A stretch of 64,000 nt of DNA, taken from NCBI RefSeq assembly GCF_900564155.1, contig NZ_LS999839.1, positions 3,469,097 to 3,533,096 on the forward strand, written 5' to 3'. Made by a program: the position numbers and the translations under genes. Below are positions 26,610 through 35,579 of the stretch, in pieces; the first letter of the stretch is position 1; each line of letters starts with the position of its first letter. The notes beneath the pieces were generated by a model, which was given only the letters and a program-made list of their open reading frames with translations, was not told the origin of the DNA and made no database searches. The DNA comes from Pedobacter schmidteae. Its GTDB lineage: Bacteria; Bacteroidota; Bacteroidia; Sphingobacteriales; Sphingobacteriaceae.

Positions 26610-29366
26610 ATGAAACTTAAACAATATATTGACTTTGCGACGCTGACTGTGGCACTGATATTATTCGGTGCAACGGGCGGCTTTGCACAGGTCTCTGTAC
26701 AGCACCTACGCTGTGAGTTATTGCAGAACCCGGTAGGTATAGATGTATTGCAACCACGTTTAAGTTGGGAAATTAGCTCGGCTGAGCGTGAGGTTAAGCA
26801 AACTGCCTATCATATTCTGGTGGCTTCATCGCCCGAAAAATTAAATACATACGATGCTGATATATGGAATTCAGGAAAAGTCAGTTCGTCCGAATCTATT
26901 TACAATACCTATGCAGGACAGGTCTTAAAAAGCAACAACAAATACTATTGGAAAGTAAAAGTATGGACAAACACCGGCGAAACAAACTGGAGTAGCCTGG
27001 CATTCTGGTCGATGGGCTTGTTGCATTACAAAGACTGGGAGGGGCGTTGGATAGGTTTTGACCGTTACTTTGCTGGGGACAATCAGGCGGAGGGCCGCTT
27101 ATCTGCGCGTTATTTCAGAAAAGAATTTACTACAACTAAAACTGTAGCCTCGGCTACGGCCTTTATCATGGGCATGGGTTTGTATGAGTTGTATATAGAC
27201 GGGAAAAAAATAGGCGATCAGGTACTGGCACCGGCACCTACCGATTATACCCAAAACATAAAATACAATACTTTAGATATAACTGCACAGCTAAAACAAG
27301 GGAAACATGCTATTGGTGTGGTGTTGGGAAATGGCCGTTTTTTTGCCATGCGCCAGGCCAAACCTTACAAGGTAAAAACTTTTGGGTTCCCTAAATTGCT
27401 GGTGCAGCTGGTCATTAAATATACCGACGGTACAGCAGCTTCTCTTAAAACCGATCATACCTGGAAAGGTAGTGCTGATGGACCGATTCTGGCCAATAAT
27501 GAATACGATGGTGAAATGTACGACGCGCGCAAAGAGTTTAAAGGTTGGGCTGAACCAGGTTTTAACGAAGGTAAATGGCTCAATGCCGAATATGTACAGG
27601 AGCCTGGAGGTACTTACCAGGCGCAGATGAACGAACCGATGAGGGTGATGAAAACTATTGCCCCTATAGCAATTACTAAGCGCCCCAATGGGAAATACAT
27701 CCTTGATTTTGGGCAGAATTTTGCAGGTTGGGTAAAATTTAAAGTTAAAGGCGTCTCCGGGACCGTGGTTTCGCTGCGGTTTGCCGAGTCGCTGGAACCA
27801 GATGGTGAGTTATTCAGAACTAATCTGCGCGACGCCAAAGCTACCGATACCTATATCCTTAAAGGAGAGGGGACAGAAAGCTGGGCTCCCAGGTTTACGT
27901 ATCAGGGCTTCCGTTATGCAGAGTTGAGTGGATATCCGGGTGTCCCTCAAAAGGCCGACTTTACAGGATGTCTGGTTTATGACGATATGAAAACGGTCGG
28001 AACTTTTGAGTCGTCCAACAGTCTGCTGAATCAGATTTTTAAAAACTCCTGGTGGGGAATAGCCTCCAATTATAAGGGGATGCCGATAGATTGTCCGCAA
28101 CGTAACGAACGCCAGCCCTGGCTGGGCGACCGTACGGTAGGTGCCTATGGCGAAAGTTTTTTGTTCGACAATACGGCTTTGTATAAAAAATGGCTGGATG
28201 ATATTCGCTATGCGCAGAAAGAGGATGGGGCAATACCTGATGTGGCGCCTGCATTTTGGCGCTATTACAGCGATAATGTAACCTGGCCAGCCACTTTGCT
28301 GATGGTAGCAGATATGTTGTATCAGCAAACGGGCGATAAAGCGGTACTCGATAAAAACTATCCGGCCATTAAAAAATGGATGGCTTATATGAAAGACAGG
28401 TACAGGAATACTGAGGGAATCATGACCAAAGATAGTTACGGCGACTGGTGTGCACCGCCGGCAACAGCTGCCGATGGAAAAGGCGTAAATGCCGATCAGA
28501 AACATCCAAGTGCATTGATTGCTACGGCCTATTTTTACCACCTGGCTACCCTGATGATCAAATACAGTAAGGTTACAGGTAATGATGGAGATTATGAAGG
28601 GTACCTGGCATTGGCTTCGGAATTAAACCAGTCCTTCAATAAAAAGTACTATAATGAGCAGGGGTATTATGGAGCCAATACACTGACAGATAATTTGCTG
28701 CCAATTTATTTTGGTATGGTTGAGGAATCGAATAAGGCAAAGGTGACAAAGCAAATCTGTACCATCATCGAAGAGAAAAATAACGGACACCTGAGCACTG
28801 GCCTGATAGGAACTCAGTTCCTGATGCGCACATTGACCATGATCGGAAGAAGTGACCTGGCTTACCGGATCGCTTCACAAAAAACTTACCCTTCCTGGGG
28901 TTATATGATTGAAAATGGTGCAACAGCGATATGGGAGTTATGGAATGGCAATACCGCTGCGCCTAAAATGAATTCGCAGAATCATGTGATGATGTTGGGT
29001 GATCTGATGATCTGGTATTATGAAAATCTGGCAGGCATTAAAGCGGCTACTCCGGGTTTCAAACAAATTACCATGCAACCTGATATGATTGATGGTTTAA
29101 ATGAGGTCAATGCTACTTATCAATCGGTGATGGGGCCAATCAAAAGCCATTGGATAAAATCCGCAATAACATTTAACTGGGAGATCAGTATTCCCGCCAA
29201 TACCATTGCAAGGATTAGTATTCCAGCTAAATCTGTCGGACAGGTGAGGGAAGGCGGGCAGAAGGCTGCTGATGTTAATGGGGTGAAATTTATACAAATG
29301 GAGAATAATAAAGCTGTATTTGAATTGGGCTCTGGTAATTACTCGTTTGTGGTTGAGAGTTTATAG
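26610..29366 (+). CDS. GH78 alpha-L-rhamnosidase
   Basis: 918 residues, signal peptide to about residue 27. The N-terminal beta domain opens with VQHLRCELLQNPVGIDVLQPRLSWEI, the classic GH78 start. Two jelly rolls follow (FRKEF and MGLYELYIDGKKIGDQVLAPAPTDY, with DFGQNFAGWVKFKVKG later). The (alpha/alpha)6 barrel carries IDCPQRNERQPWLGD with Glu500 as general acid and GATAIWELWNG with Glu776 as candidate base. A C-terminal beta domain closes the protein. It would release terminal L-rhamnose from rhamnogalacturonan oligomers. A 73-base gap precedes it and a palindromic repeat follows, so it may be separately transcribed. Confidence 0.9.
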   Translation: MKLKQYIDFATLTVALILFGATGGFAQVSVQHLRCELLQNPVGIDVLQPRLSWEISSAEREVKQTAYHILVASSPEKLNTYDADIWNSGKVSSSESIYNTYAGQVLKSNNKYYWKVKVWTNTGETNWSSLAFWSMGLLHYKDWEGRWIGFDRYFAGDNQAEGRLSARYFRKEFTTTKTVASATAFIMGMGLYELYIDGKKIGDQVLAPAPTDYTQNIKYNTLDITAQLKQGKHAIGVVLGNGRFFAMRQAKPYKVKTFGFPKLLVQLVIKYTDGTAASLKTDHTWKGSADGPILANNEYDGEMYDARKEFKGWAEPGFNEGKWLNAEYVQEPGGTYQAQMNEPMRVMKTIAPIAITKRPNGKYILDFGQNFAGWVKFKVKGVSGTVVSLRFAESLEPDGELFRTNLRDAKATDTYILKGEGTESWAPRFTYQGFRYAELSGYPGVPQKADFTGCLVYDDMKTVGTFESSNSLLNQIFKNSWWGIASNYKGMPIDCPQRNERQPWLGDRTVGAYGESFLFDNTALYKKWLDDIRYAQKEDGAIPDVAPAFWRYYSDNVTWPATLLMVADMLYQQTGDKAVLDKNYPAIKKWMAYMKDRYRNTEGIMTKDSYGDWCAPPATAADGKGVNADQKHPSALIATAYFYHLATLMIKYSKVTGNDGDYEGYLALASELNQSFNKKYYNEQGYYGANTLTDNLLPIYFGMVEESNKAKVTKQICTIIEEKNNGHLSTGLIGTQFLMRTLTMIGRSDLAYRIASQKTYPSWGYMIENGATAIWELWNGNTAAPKMNSQNHVMMLGDLMIWYYENLAGIKAATPGFKQITMQPDMIDGLNEVNATYQSVMGPIKSHWIKSAITFNWEISIPANTIARISIPAKSVGQVREGGQKAADVNGVKFIQMENNKAVFELGSGNYSFVVESL

Positions 29367-29413
29367 TTGGGAGTTATGCGTTGAGGGTTGAAGGTTTTAA
29401 GAATAGGCGCTTT

Positions 29414-29494
29414 GTCATCCTGAATTTATTTAAGGATCACACACCTGCAAAGCCACCTTTCTATTGCGAGATCCTGAAATAAATTCAGGATGAC
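29414..29494. repeat. Two-armed palindromic intergenic repeat (REP/BIME-like)
   Basis: Two 25-base arms (29414-29438 and 29470-29494) are inverted copies of each other with a single mismatch. Each arm can itself fold into a hairpin of the CCTGAA-TTTAT-TTCAGG kind. About 31 bases lie between them. It sits in the 181-base gap between the GH78 and BNR genes. Such repeats are often highly copied in genomes of this family and may affect transcript ends or stability. Confidence 0.75.
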
Positions 29495-29547
29495 GAACTG
29501 GTTTTAGGATGGCGAAGTGATTAAGTATAATGCTTTAAGATATAAAA

Positions 29548-30681
29548 ATGATGAATAGAAAAATATACATATTGATCTGGTTAATCTGCATGATTAGCAC
29601 CGGCGTAAATGCGCAATCGCACAAATGGCGCTCGGGAATCATTACCGATGAATTTTTATACGAAAAGGCCAGTTTTCCTTCCTGTCATTCGGCAACAATT
29701 GCCGAAACGCCTACAGGTTTGGTGGCGGCTTATTTTGGTGGGACCAGAGAGCGACATCCCGATGTGGAGATTTACGTTAGCCGTAAGGTAAATGGCGTCT
29801 GGCTGGCCCCGGTTTCGGTAGCCAATGGCATAGAAAATGAAAAACTGAGATTACCTACCTGGAACCCTGTTTTGTACCAGGTACCTGGAGGCGATTTGCT
29901 GCTTTTTTACAAAATTGGGCCTAAACCATCAGAATGGTGGGGCATGATGCGCAGCTCAAAAGACGGGGGCATCAGCTGGTCGGAAGCTAAAAAACTTCCG
30001 GAAGGCTATATTGGCCCTGTTAAAAATAAGCCGGTGTTGTTAAGCAATGGTAATTTATTTTGTCCTTCCAGTAAAGAAGGTAATGGCTGGAAAATCCATT
30101 TTGAGGTGACCAAAGACAATGGTGCAACCTGGCGTACCATTGGGCCACTGGAAGGTGCCGGACTGGATGCGATACAGCCCAGCATTCTGGACCATGGCCA
30201 AGGGAAATTACAAATCGTCGCCCGCAGCAGAAACAGGGCCCTGGTAGAGTCCTGGTCGGCCGACAACGGCGAAACCTGGTCGCCCTTAGTTAAAACAACT
30301 TTGCCCAATAACAATTCAGGTACTGATGCCTTGACTTTAAAAGACGGTCGCCATGTGCTGGTTTACAACCATGTATTGCCTCCGGGCGATCTGGCAAAAG
30401 GACCGCGTACCCCTTTAAACGTAGCGGTTTCTAAAGATGGTAAAACCTGGTATGCGGCGCTGATCCTGGAAGATTCTCCAATCAGCCAGTATTCCTATCC
30501 GGCGGTCATCCAGACTGCAGATGGGCTATTGCATTTCATTTATACCTGGAGAAGGGAGAAAATCAAACATGTGGTGGTTGATCCTGCAAAACTGAAGCTC
30601 AAAAAAATTGTAAACGGCGTTTGGCCAAAACTAAAAGGTTATACCGCACCTGTAATTACAGATGCTAAAGATGAGGAGTAA
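29548..30681 (+). CDS. Exported BNR-repeat (sialidase-fold) protein
   Basis: 377 residues with a signal peptide (to about residue 23, VNAQS). The fold is a six-bladed propeller of the BNR_2 type. HSATIAETPTGLVAAYFGGTRERHPDVEIYVSRK is the characteristic first blade, and Asp-boxes follow as SKDGGISWSE, TKDNGATWRT, SADNGETWSP and SKDGKTWYA. Proteins of this type are widespread in plant-cell-wall gene clusters and are usually annotated as sialidase-like or exo-alpha-sialidase. In a pectin setting the substrate is more likely another acidic sugar or a rhamnose-linked unit, which is inference. It starts the second half of the pectin run, and the next start codon lies 4 bases after its stop. Confidence 0.75.
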   Translation: MMNRKIYILIWLICMISTGVNAQSHKWRSGIITDEFLYEKASFPSCHSATIAETPTGLVAAYFGGTRERHPDVEIYVSRKVNGVWLAPVSVANGIENEKLRLPTWNPVLYQVPGGDLLLFYKIGPKPSEWWGMMRSSKDGGISWSEAKKLPEGYIGPVKNKPVLLSNGNLFCPSSKEGNGWKIHFEVTKDNGATWRTIGPLEGAGLDAIQPSILDHGQGKLQIVARSRNRALVESWSADNGETWSPLVKTTLPNNNSGTDALTLKDGRHVLVYNHVLPPGDLAKGPRTPLNVAVSKDGKTWYAALILEDSPISQYSYPAVIQTADGLLHFIYTWRREKIKHVVVDPAKLKLKKIVNGVWPKLKGYTAPVITDAKDEE

Positions 30682-30685
30682 GGGT

Positions 30686-32089
30686 ATGAAAAGAACGGCT
30701 TTGTTTTTAGTTGTAGGATTTTTGCTTTTTTTAAGCCCTGTAGCGGCACAAACTCAAAATTCCGACTTACTATACCGTCAACCGTTAAAAACTGTTTTAG
30801 ATGAGATAGAAAGCCGTTTTAAAGTGAAAATAAAGTATAATGAAACGCAAGTGAAGGATCGTTGGGTAAATTATGCTTTGTGGCGGTTCAGGCCTACATT
30901 GCAGGAGACATTAACCAATGTACTTGCACCTTTGGATATGAAGGTGAACAAGGAAAAGGAAGATGTTTACAAGCTGAAGGAATATGAGTATTACCGCTGG
31001 CAGGTAGAAGAGGGGCAGTCCACACTGGATCAACTGGCCGGTCTTTACCATGATAAGTCGGGCTGGGAACAGCGGAAAGCTTTAATCAGGCCCTGTTTGT
31101 ATGAAGCCCAGCAATTGTCGCCTTTGCCCGTTATGCCTTTGTCAAAACCTATAATTACCCCCAAAAGGGTGATGGATGGCTATACGATAGAGAACATTGC
31201 GATTGAAATATTGCCGGGCCTGTACATCAACGGATCGTTGTACAAACCTTTAAAAATTAAGGGAAAGATTCCTGTGGTACTGAGTCCGGATGGGCACTGG
31301 GCGCAGCAGCGTTACCGTGCCGATTGCCAAATCCGTTGTGCCATGATAGCCCGCATGGGGGCCATGGCGTTTAGCTATGACCTTTTTGCCTGGGGAGAAT
31401 CTTTGCTGCAATTTAAAGCGGAAGACCACCGGCGCAGCCTGGCGCAAAGCGTACAGACTTTAGGTGGCATCAGGATATTGGATTATGTGTTGTCGCTCAA
31501 AGAAACGGACCCGGGTAGGGTAGGGATCAGTGGCGGATCGGGTGGTGGAAGTCATACCGTGCTGATGGCTGCTATGGATGATCGTATTAAATTAAGCGTT
31601 CCGGTAGTCTCTTTATCTTCTTCATTTTATGGTGGTTGTCCTTGTGAAAGTGGGATGCCTGTTCACCTGTGTGCCGGAGGAACCAACAATGTTGAACTGG
31701 CTGCAATGGCGGCACCAAAGCCTCAGCTGGTGGTGTCGGACGGGAAAGACTGGACGGTGACGATGCCGGAGCATGATATGCCTTTTCTTAAAAAAATATA
31801 CGGGTATTATGGTCACTCCAGTCTGGTGCAAAATGTTCACCTTCCCGATGAAGGTCATGATTTTGGTCCTTCAAAACGCAAGGCCTTATACGATTTTTTA
31901 GCGGAGCAGTTTAAGCTGGATGCCGCGAGGGTAAAGGATAAAAATGGCAAATACGATGAAAGTAGATGTACCATTGAAAAAGAACCGGCTATGTATGTGT
32001 TTGGCGATAAAGGAGAGCGCTTGCCGGCGAATGCAATAAAAGGTTTTGAACAGCTGGAAAAGGTATTTAAGGCGAGTATATTAAAATAA
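30686..32089 (+). CDS. Alpha/beta-hydrolase (carbohydrate-esterase-like) with N-terminal STN-like domain
   Basis: 467 residues from the ATG at 30686, which fits a signal peptide (MKRTALFL...VAAQ); an upstream in-frame ATG at 30662 overlaps the previous gene. Residues about 28-98 resemble an STN domain, the small secretin/TonB-receptor signalling fold (PLKTVLDEIESRFKVKIKYN, then TLQETLTNVLAPLDMKV). After a linker comes an alpha/beta-hydrolase (about 160-450) with the nucleophile elbow GGSGG (Ser285), an acidic candidate in VVSDGKDW and His391 in DEGHDFG. The hydrolase resembles esterases such as CE19 or CE7 that remove methyl or acetyl groups from pectin or xylan; the exact family is uncertain. 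An STN domain on an enzyme is unusual. Confidence 0.75.
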   Translation: MKRTALFLVVGFLLFLSPVAAQTQNSDLLYRQPLKTVLDEIESRFKVKIKYNETQVKDRWVNYALWRFRPTLQETLTNVLAPLDMKVNKEKEDVYKLKEYEYYRWQVEEGQSTLDQLAGLYHDKSGWEQRKALIRPCLYEAQQLSPLPVMPLSKPIITPKRVMDGYTIENIAIEILPGLYINGSLYKPLKIKGKIPVVLSPDGHWAQQRYRADCQIRCAMIARMGAMAFSYDLFAWGESLLQFKAEDHRRSLAQSVQTLGGIRILDYVLSLKETDPGRVGISGGSGGGSHTVLMAAMDDRIKLSVPVVSLSSSFYGGCPCESGMPVHLCAGGTNNVELAAMAAPKPQLVVSDGKDWTVTMPEHDMPFLKKIYGYYGHSSLVQNVHLPDEGHDFGPSKRKALYDFLAEQFKLDAARVKDKNGKYDESRCTIEKEPAMYVFGDKGERLPANAIKGFEQLEKVFKASILK

Positions 32090-32094
32090 TAGAT

Positions 32095-32982
32095 ATGGAA
32101 AACCGTCGCGAGTTTATAGGTAAAATGGCCCTCCTTACCGGAGGGTTGGTGTTGGGCAATCAATTGGCCTGGGCTACTGAAGTACAAAAACAGCGTTATA
32201 AGGTAGCTGTGGTAGACCTGATGATCCTGAAGCGGCAAAAACTGGGAGCTTTTGACCTGAGCAAAGAGATTGGGGCTGATGGGCTGGAACTGGATATGGG
32301 AGGACTGGGGAACCGGGATACATTTGACAGTAAACTGGCCGATCCTGCGCTGAGACAGCAGTTTATGGATAAAGCCAAAGCACTGAACCTTGAGATCTGC
32401 TCGCTGGCTATGACGGGTTTTTATGCACAGTCGCTGGCCACAAGGCCTACGTACCAGCAAATGATTGGCGACTGCATTGCCACCATGAAAGCCATGAATG
32501 TAAAGGTTGCCTTCCTGCCATTAGGCGTGCAGGGCGACCTGGTAAAGCATCCGGAATTGAGACCTGCTCTGGTGGAACGGTTAAAGGTGGCCGGTAAAAT
32601 GGCTAAGAAGGCTGGCGTGGTGATTGGCATTGAAACGGCGCTGGATGCCAAAGCTGAATTGCAATTCTTAAAAGACATAGGCTCAGTAGCTATTAAAAGC
32701 TATTTCAACTTTTCCAATGCCATCAAAAACGGTCGAGATTTAAATCAGGAGCTGCGCATACTGGGTGCAAAAAACATCATTCAGATCCATTGTACCAATG
32801 ACGACGGCGTATGGTTGCAAAATGACCCGAAAATAGACATGAAGGCGGTGCGGAATACATTGGATGAGATGGGATGGAAGGGATGGCTGGTGGTAGAGCG
32901 GTCCAGAGACGCTAAAGATCCCCGAAATGTGAAGTGGAATTTTAGTGCAAATACGGCTTATGTAAAGTCTGTTTTTCAATGA
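32095..32982 (+). CDS. Exported TIM-barrel sugar isomerase/epimerase-like protein
   Basis: 295 residues of the xylose-isomerase-like TIM-barrel superfamily (AP endonuclease 2 type). The barrel is recognisable from DLSKEIGADGLELDMGG, AKALNLEICSLAMTGFY, GVVIGIETALD, IKSYFNFSNAIKNGRD, IIQIHCTNDDGVW and GWKGWLVVERSRD, with Glu, His and Asp residues at the usual metal positions. The N-terminus, RREFIGKMALLTGGLVLGNQLAWA, resembles a twin-arginine signal, so the folded protein may be exported to the periplasm, probably with a bound metal. A role in interconverting a sugar released from pectin is inferred. The start is 5 bases after the esterase gene. Confidence 0.75.
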   Translation: MENRREFIGKMALLTGGLVLGNQLAWATEVQKQRYKVAVVDLMILKRQKLGAFDLSKEIGADGLELDMGGLGNRDTFDSKLADPALRQQFMDKAKALNLEICSLAMTGFYAQSLATRPTYQQMIGDCIATMKAMNVKVAFLPLGVQGDLVKHPELRPALVERLKVAGKMAKKAGVVIGIETALDAKAELQFLKDIGSVAIKSYFNFSNAIKNGRDLNQELRILGAKNIIQIHCTNDDGVWLQNDPKIDMKAVRNTLDEMGWKGWLVVERSRDAKDPRNVKWNFSANTAYVKSVFQ

Positions 32983-32989
32983 TTTATAG

Positions 32990-35533
32990 ATGATGAGGAT
33001 GATGTTTAAACCCTTTTTGCTGATCTTGATGATGTTGGTGTTCTGGCAGCATCCGGCTGTTTCGGCTGCCGATATCTATGTTTCCACAAAAGGGGCTGAT
33101 CGAAATGCCGGTACAAAGGCAGCGCCCTTAGCCAGCTTATTGCAGGCTTTGCGCAATGCGCGTGAGCTGAGGCGTTTAAATGATCCCTCCATCAAAAATG
33201 GGATCAACATCATCATCGAAAAAGGAATTTATCGACTGGATGAGCCGGTGGCGATCAGGCCCGAAGATTCGGGTACAGCCGACAGCCCAACCCGCATCAG
33301 CAGCCAGGACGGAGAGGAGGTGGTGCTCAGCGGGGGCATTGTGCTGTCGAGCTGGAAAAGACTAAGTAAAGCACCGGCTGGTCTATCTGTTAATGATAAA
33401 GTGAAACTTTTTATAGTTGATATACCTGTTCTGAATAATAGTTATTTACAATTTCGTCAGTTTTGGTTTGATGGAAAAAAAGGAGTAAAAGCAAGAAATC
33501 GAAACCAGGGTAAAATGGACCGTATTTTAAGTTGGAATGCATTAGAACGAACCTGCAGGATCCCCATATCGGCACTAAAGGGATTGCGCAGTCCCGATCA
33601 GGTTAAAGGTTTGGAAATGGTGATCCAGCAGTGGTGGGCTATCGCGAATCTGCGGATCAAATCGGTAAAGGTTATTGGCGAGGAAGCAGAGCTGAGTTTT
33701 ATGGAACCGGAAAGCAGGGTGCAGTCGGAACACCCCTGGCCGGCACCCTGGATCTCGGCCAAAACAGGGAACTCTCCTTTCTATCTGACTGGTTCCATCC
33801 GTTTTTTGGATGAGCCTGGTGAGTGGTACGAAGACCTGAAAAACGGGAAACTGTATTACTGGCCCCGGGAAGGGGAAAACCTGAATACTGGCAAAGCGGT
33901 GGTGCCCTATCTGGAAACTCTGGTAAAAATAGAGGGGACCATTGATCGCCCCGTTTCCTATGTGTTTTTTAAAGGGATTTCCTTTCAGCATGCCGGATGG
34001 CTAAGGCCTTCGCAATATGGTCATGTGCCCCATCAGGCAGGTATGTATATGCTGGATGCCTATAAGCTGAAAATTCCTGGAACTACGGATAAGCAGGGAT
34101 TGGAAAATCAGGCTTGGGTAGGTCGCCCTGCCGCGGCGGTAAGCGTAAGCTATGCACAGCATACAGGCTTTGAAGGCTGCCGTTTCGAGCATCATGCTTC
34201 AACCGGGTTAGACTATATGCGGGGAACCAGCAACAACGAAATTAAAGGAAACCTGTTTAAAGATATTGGTGGAAGCGGTATTTTGGTTGGGGTTTTCTCT
34301 GATGAGGCGACGGAAGCGCATTTGCCTTATAACCCCAAAGATGAAAGGGTGATTTGTACCAACGAAAGCATCAACAATAACCTGATTACCGATGTGACCA
34401 ATGAAGACTGGGGTTGTGTGGGTATAGGGGCGGGCTATGTGCGTGGAATCCGTATTGCACACAATGAAATCAGTGACGTGGGCTATTCCGGAATCAGCGT
34501 GGGCTGGGGCTGGACAAAGACCATCAATGCCATGCGCAACAATACCATTAAGGCCAATAAAATTCATCATTATGGAAAGTATCTGTACGATGTGGCGGGC
34601 ATTTACACTTTGTCGGCACAACCTGGCTCAGAGATCAGCGACAACTATGTCGACAGCATTTATAAGGCACCTTATCCGCACGATCCTAACCATTGGTTTT
34701 ACCTGTATACGGATGAGGGCTCGTCTTACTTTACTGTGAAAAACAACTGGACACCAGCTGAGAAATACTTGCAGAATGCCAATGGGCCAGGCAATGTTTG
34801 GTTGGGTAATGGGCCTAAGGTAGCGGATAGTATTAAAGTTAAAGCTGGACTTGAATCAAGTTATGCTTATCTGCTGAAAAACAAATCAGTAAATATGGAT
34901 AGTCAAGAGCTCAATAGTCTGGAGTCTGCCCATGGCGATGAGTTGGTAATAGAGGTTGTACTAGCTGTTCCGGTTGGTTTGAGCAAAGGTCTGCTGACCG
35001 AAATCTGCAGGGAAAAGGGGATTGCTGCATCGGCCATTTATGAATGGAACAACCGCCTGCTGGTGTATGCGGCAACCCATGATGCTGCGGCATTGGTGCG
35101 GCAGATCAGTACCAGAATTCCGGGAGCTGACGTGAAATTGTACAAGGATGTGTTTTACACTTTCGACCGGAAAAAGCATTGCGGAAAAGAGCCGGTAAAG
35201 GAGTGGGATAATATTATTTTAAGCACCAGCCTGGTTAGCGATGCCGCTTTGCAAAAGGAGTATTTGGACTACCATGCCACGCAATTTGAAAAATGGCCGG
35301 AAGTGGCCAAAGGGTTTTGTAATGCCGACTTTCAGCAACTGCGGATTTTTAAAAACGACAGGCAGCTGATCCTGGTGATCAGTATTCCTAAAGGAGCCAG
35401 TCTGGATGAATTGAACCCCAGGACGACATTAAATAACCCAAGGGTAACGGAATGGAATAACCTGATGAAAAAATACCAGGAAGGCATTGCTGGTACAAAG
35501 CCCGGTGAGGTTTGGGTGTTTTTCAGGCAGTGA
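32990..35533 (+). CDS. Right-handed beta-helix glycosidase-like protein fused to an L-rhamnose mutarotase-like domain
   Basis: 847 residues, signal peptide to about residue 27 (AVSAADIYVS). Residues about 28-620 form a parallel beta-helix. IYVSTKGADRNAGTKAAPLASLLQALRNARELRR, IIEKGIYRLDEPVAIRPEDSG and DGEEVVLSGG resemble GH141-type proteins, a family that includes a pectin alpha-L-fucosidase. About 646-730 looks like a ferredoxin-like alpha/beta unit. About 745-845 (EYLDYHATQFEKWPEV, QQLRIFKNDRQLILVISI, RVTEWNNLMKKYQ) matches the RhaM mutarotase family, which converts anomers of L-rhamnose or L-fucose. The fusion suggests that the sugar released by the helix part is a deoxyhexose. GH141 membership is probable, not certain. 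Confidence 0.75.
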   Translation: MMRMMFKPFLLILMMLVFWQHPAVSAADIYVSTKGADRNAGTKAAPLASLLQALRNARELRRLNDPSIKNGINIIIEKGIYRLDEPVAIRPEDSGTADSPTRISSQDGEEVVLSGGIVLSSWKRLSKAPAGLSVNDKVKLFIVDIPVLNNSYLQFRQFWFDGKKGVKARNRNQGKMDRILSWNALERTCRIPISALKGLRSPDQVKGLEMVIQQWWAIANLRIKSVKVIGEEAELSFMEPESRVQSEHPWPAPWISAKTGNSPFYLTGSIRFLDEPGEWYEDLKNGKLYYWPREGENLNTGKAVVPYLETLVKIEGTIDRPVSYVFFKGISFQHAGWLRPSQYGHVPHQAGMYMLDAYKLKIPGTTDKQGLENQAWVGRPAAAVSVSYAQHTGFEGCRFEHHASTGLDYMRGTSNNEIKGNLFKDIGGSGILVGVFSDEATEAHLPYNPKDERVICTNESINNNLITDVTNEDWGCVGIGAGYVRGIRIAHNEISDVGYSGISVGWGWTKTINAMRNNTIKANKIHHYGKYLYDVAGIYTLSAQPGSEISDNYVDSIYKAPYPHDPNHWFYLYTDEGSSYFTVKNNWTPAEKYLQNANGPGNVWLGNGPKVADSIKVKAGLESSYAYLLKNKSVNMDSQELNSLESAHGDELVIEVVLAVPVGLSKGLLTEICREKGIAASAIYEWNNRLLVYAATHDAAALVRQISTRIPGADVKLYKDVFYTFDRKKHCGKEPVKEWDNIILSTSLVSDAALQKEYLDYHATQFEKWPEVAKGFCNADFQQLRIFKNDRQLILVISIPKGASLDELNPRTTLNNPRVTEWNNLMKKYQEGIAGTKPGEVWVFFRQ

Positions 35534-35579
35534 AATCAGGATCTCGCGATGGAAAAATGAATAAAGGAGACGAAACAAT

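Noticed and set aside
27810..28541. Open frame of 243 codons on the minus strand
   Set aside because: It lies fully inside the GH78 gene, has no recognisable domain, and is explained by codon bias of the opposite strand.
29414..29494. The inverted repeat as a simple Rho-independent terminator
   Set aside because: No T-run follows either arm, and each arm folds alone; a REP-like element explains it better.
29548..30681. Calling the BNR proteins true sialidases
   Set aside because: Asp-boxes define the fold, not the activity. The arginine triad and Tyr/Glu pair could not be confirmed, and pectin context argues against sialic acid.
31855..32460. Open frame of 201 codons on the minus strand
   Set aside because: It overlaps the ends of two well-supported plus-strand genes (esterase and isomerase) and shows no family pattern.
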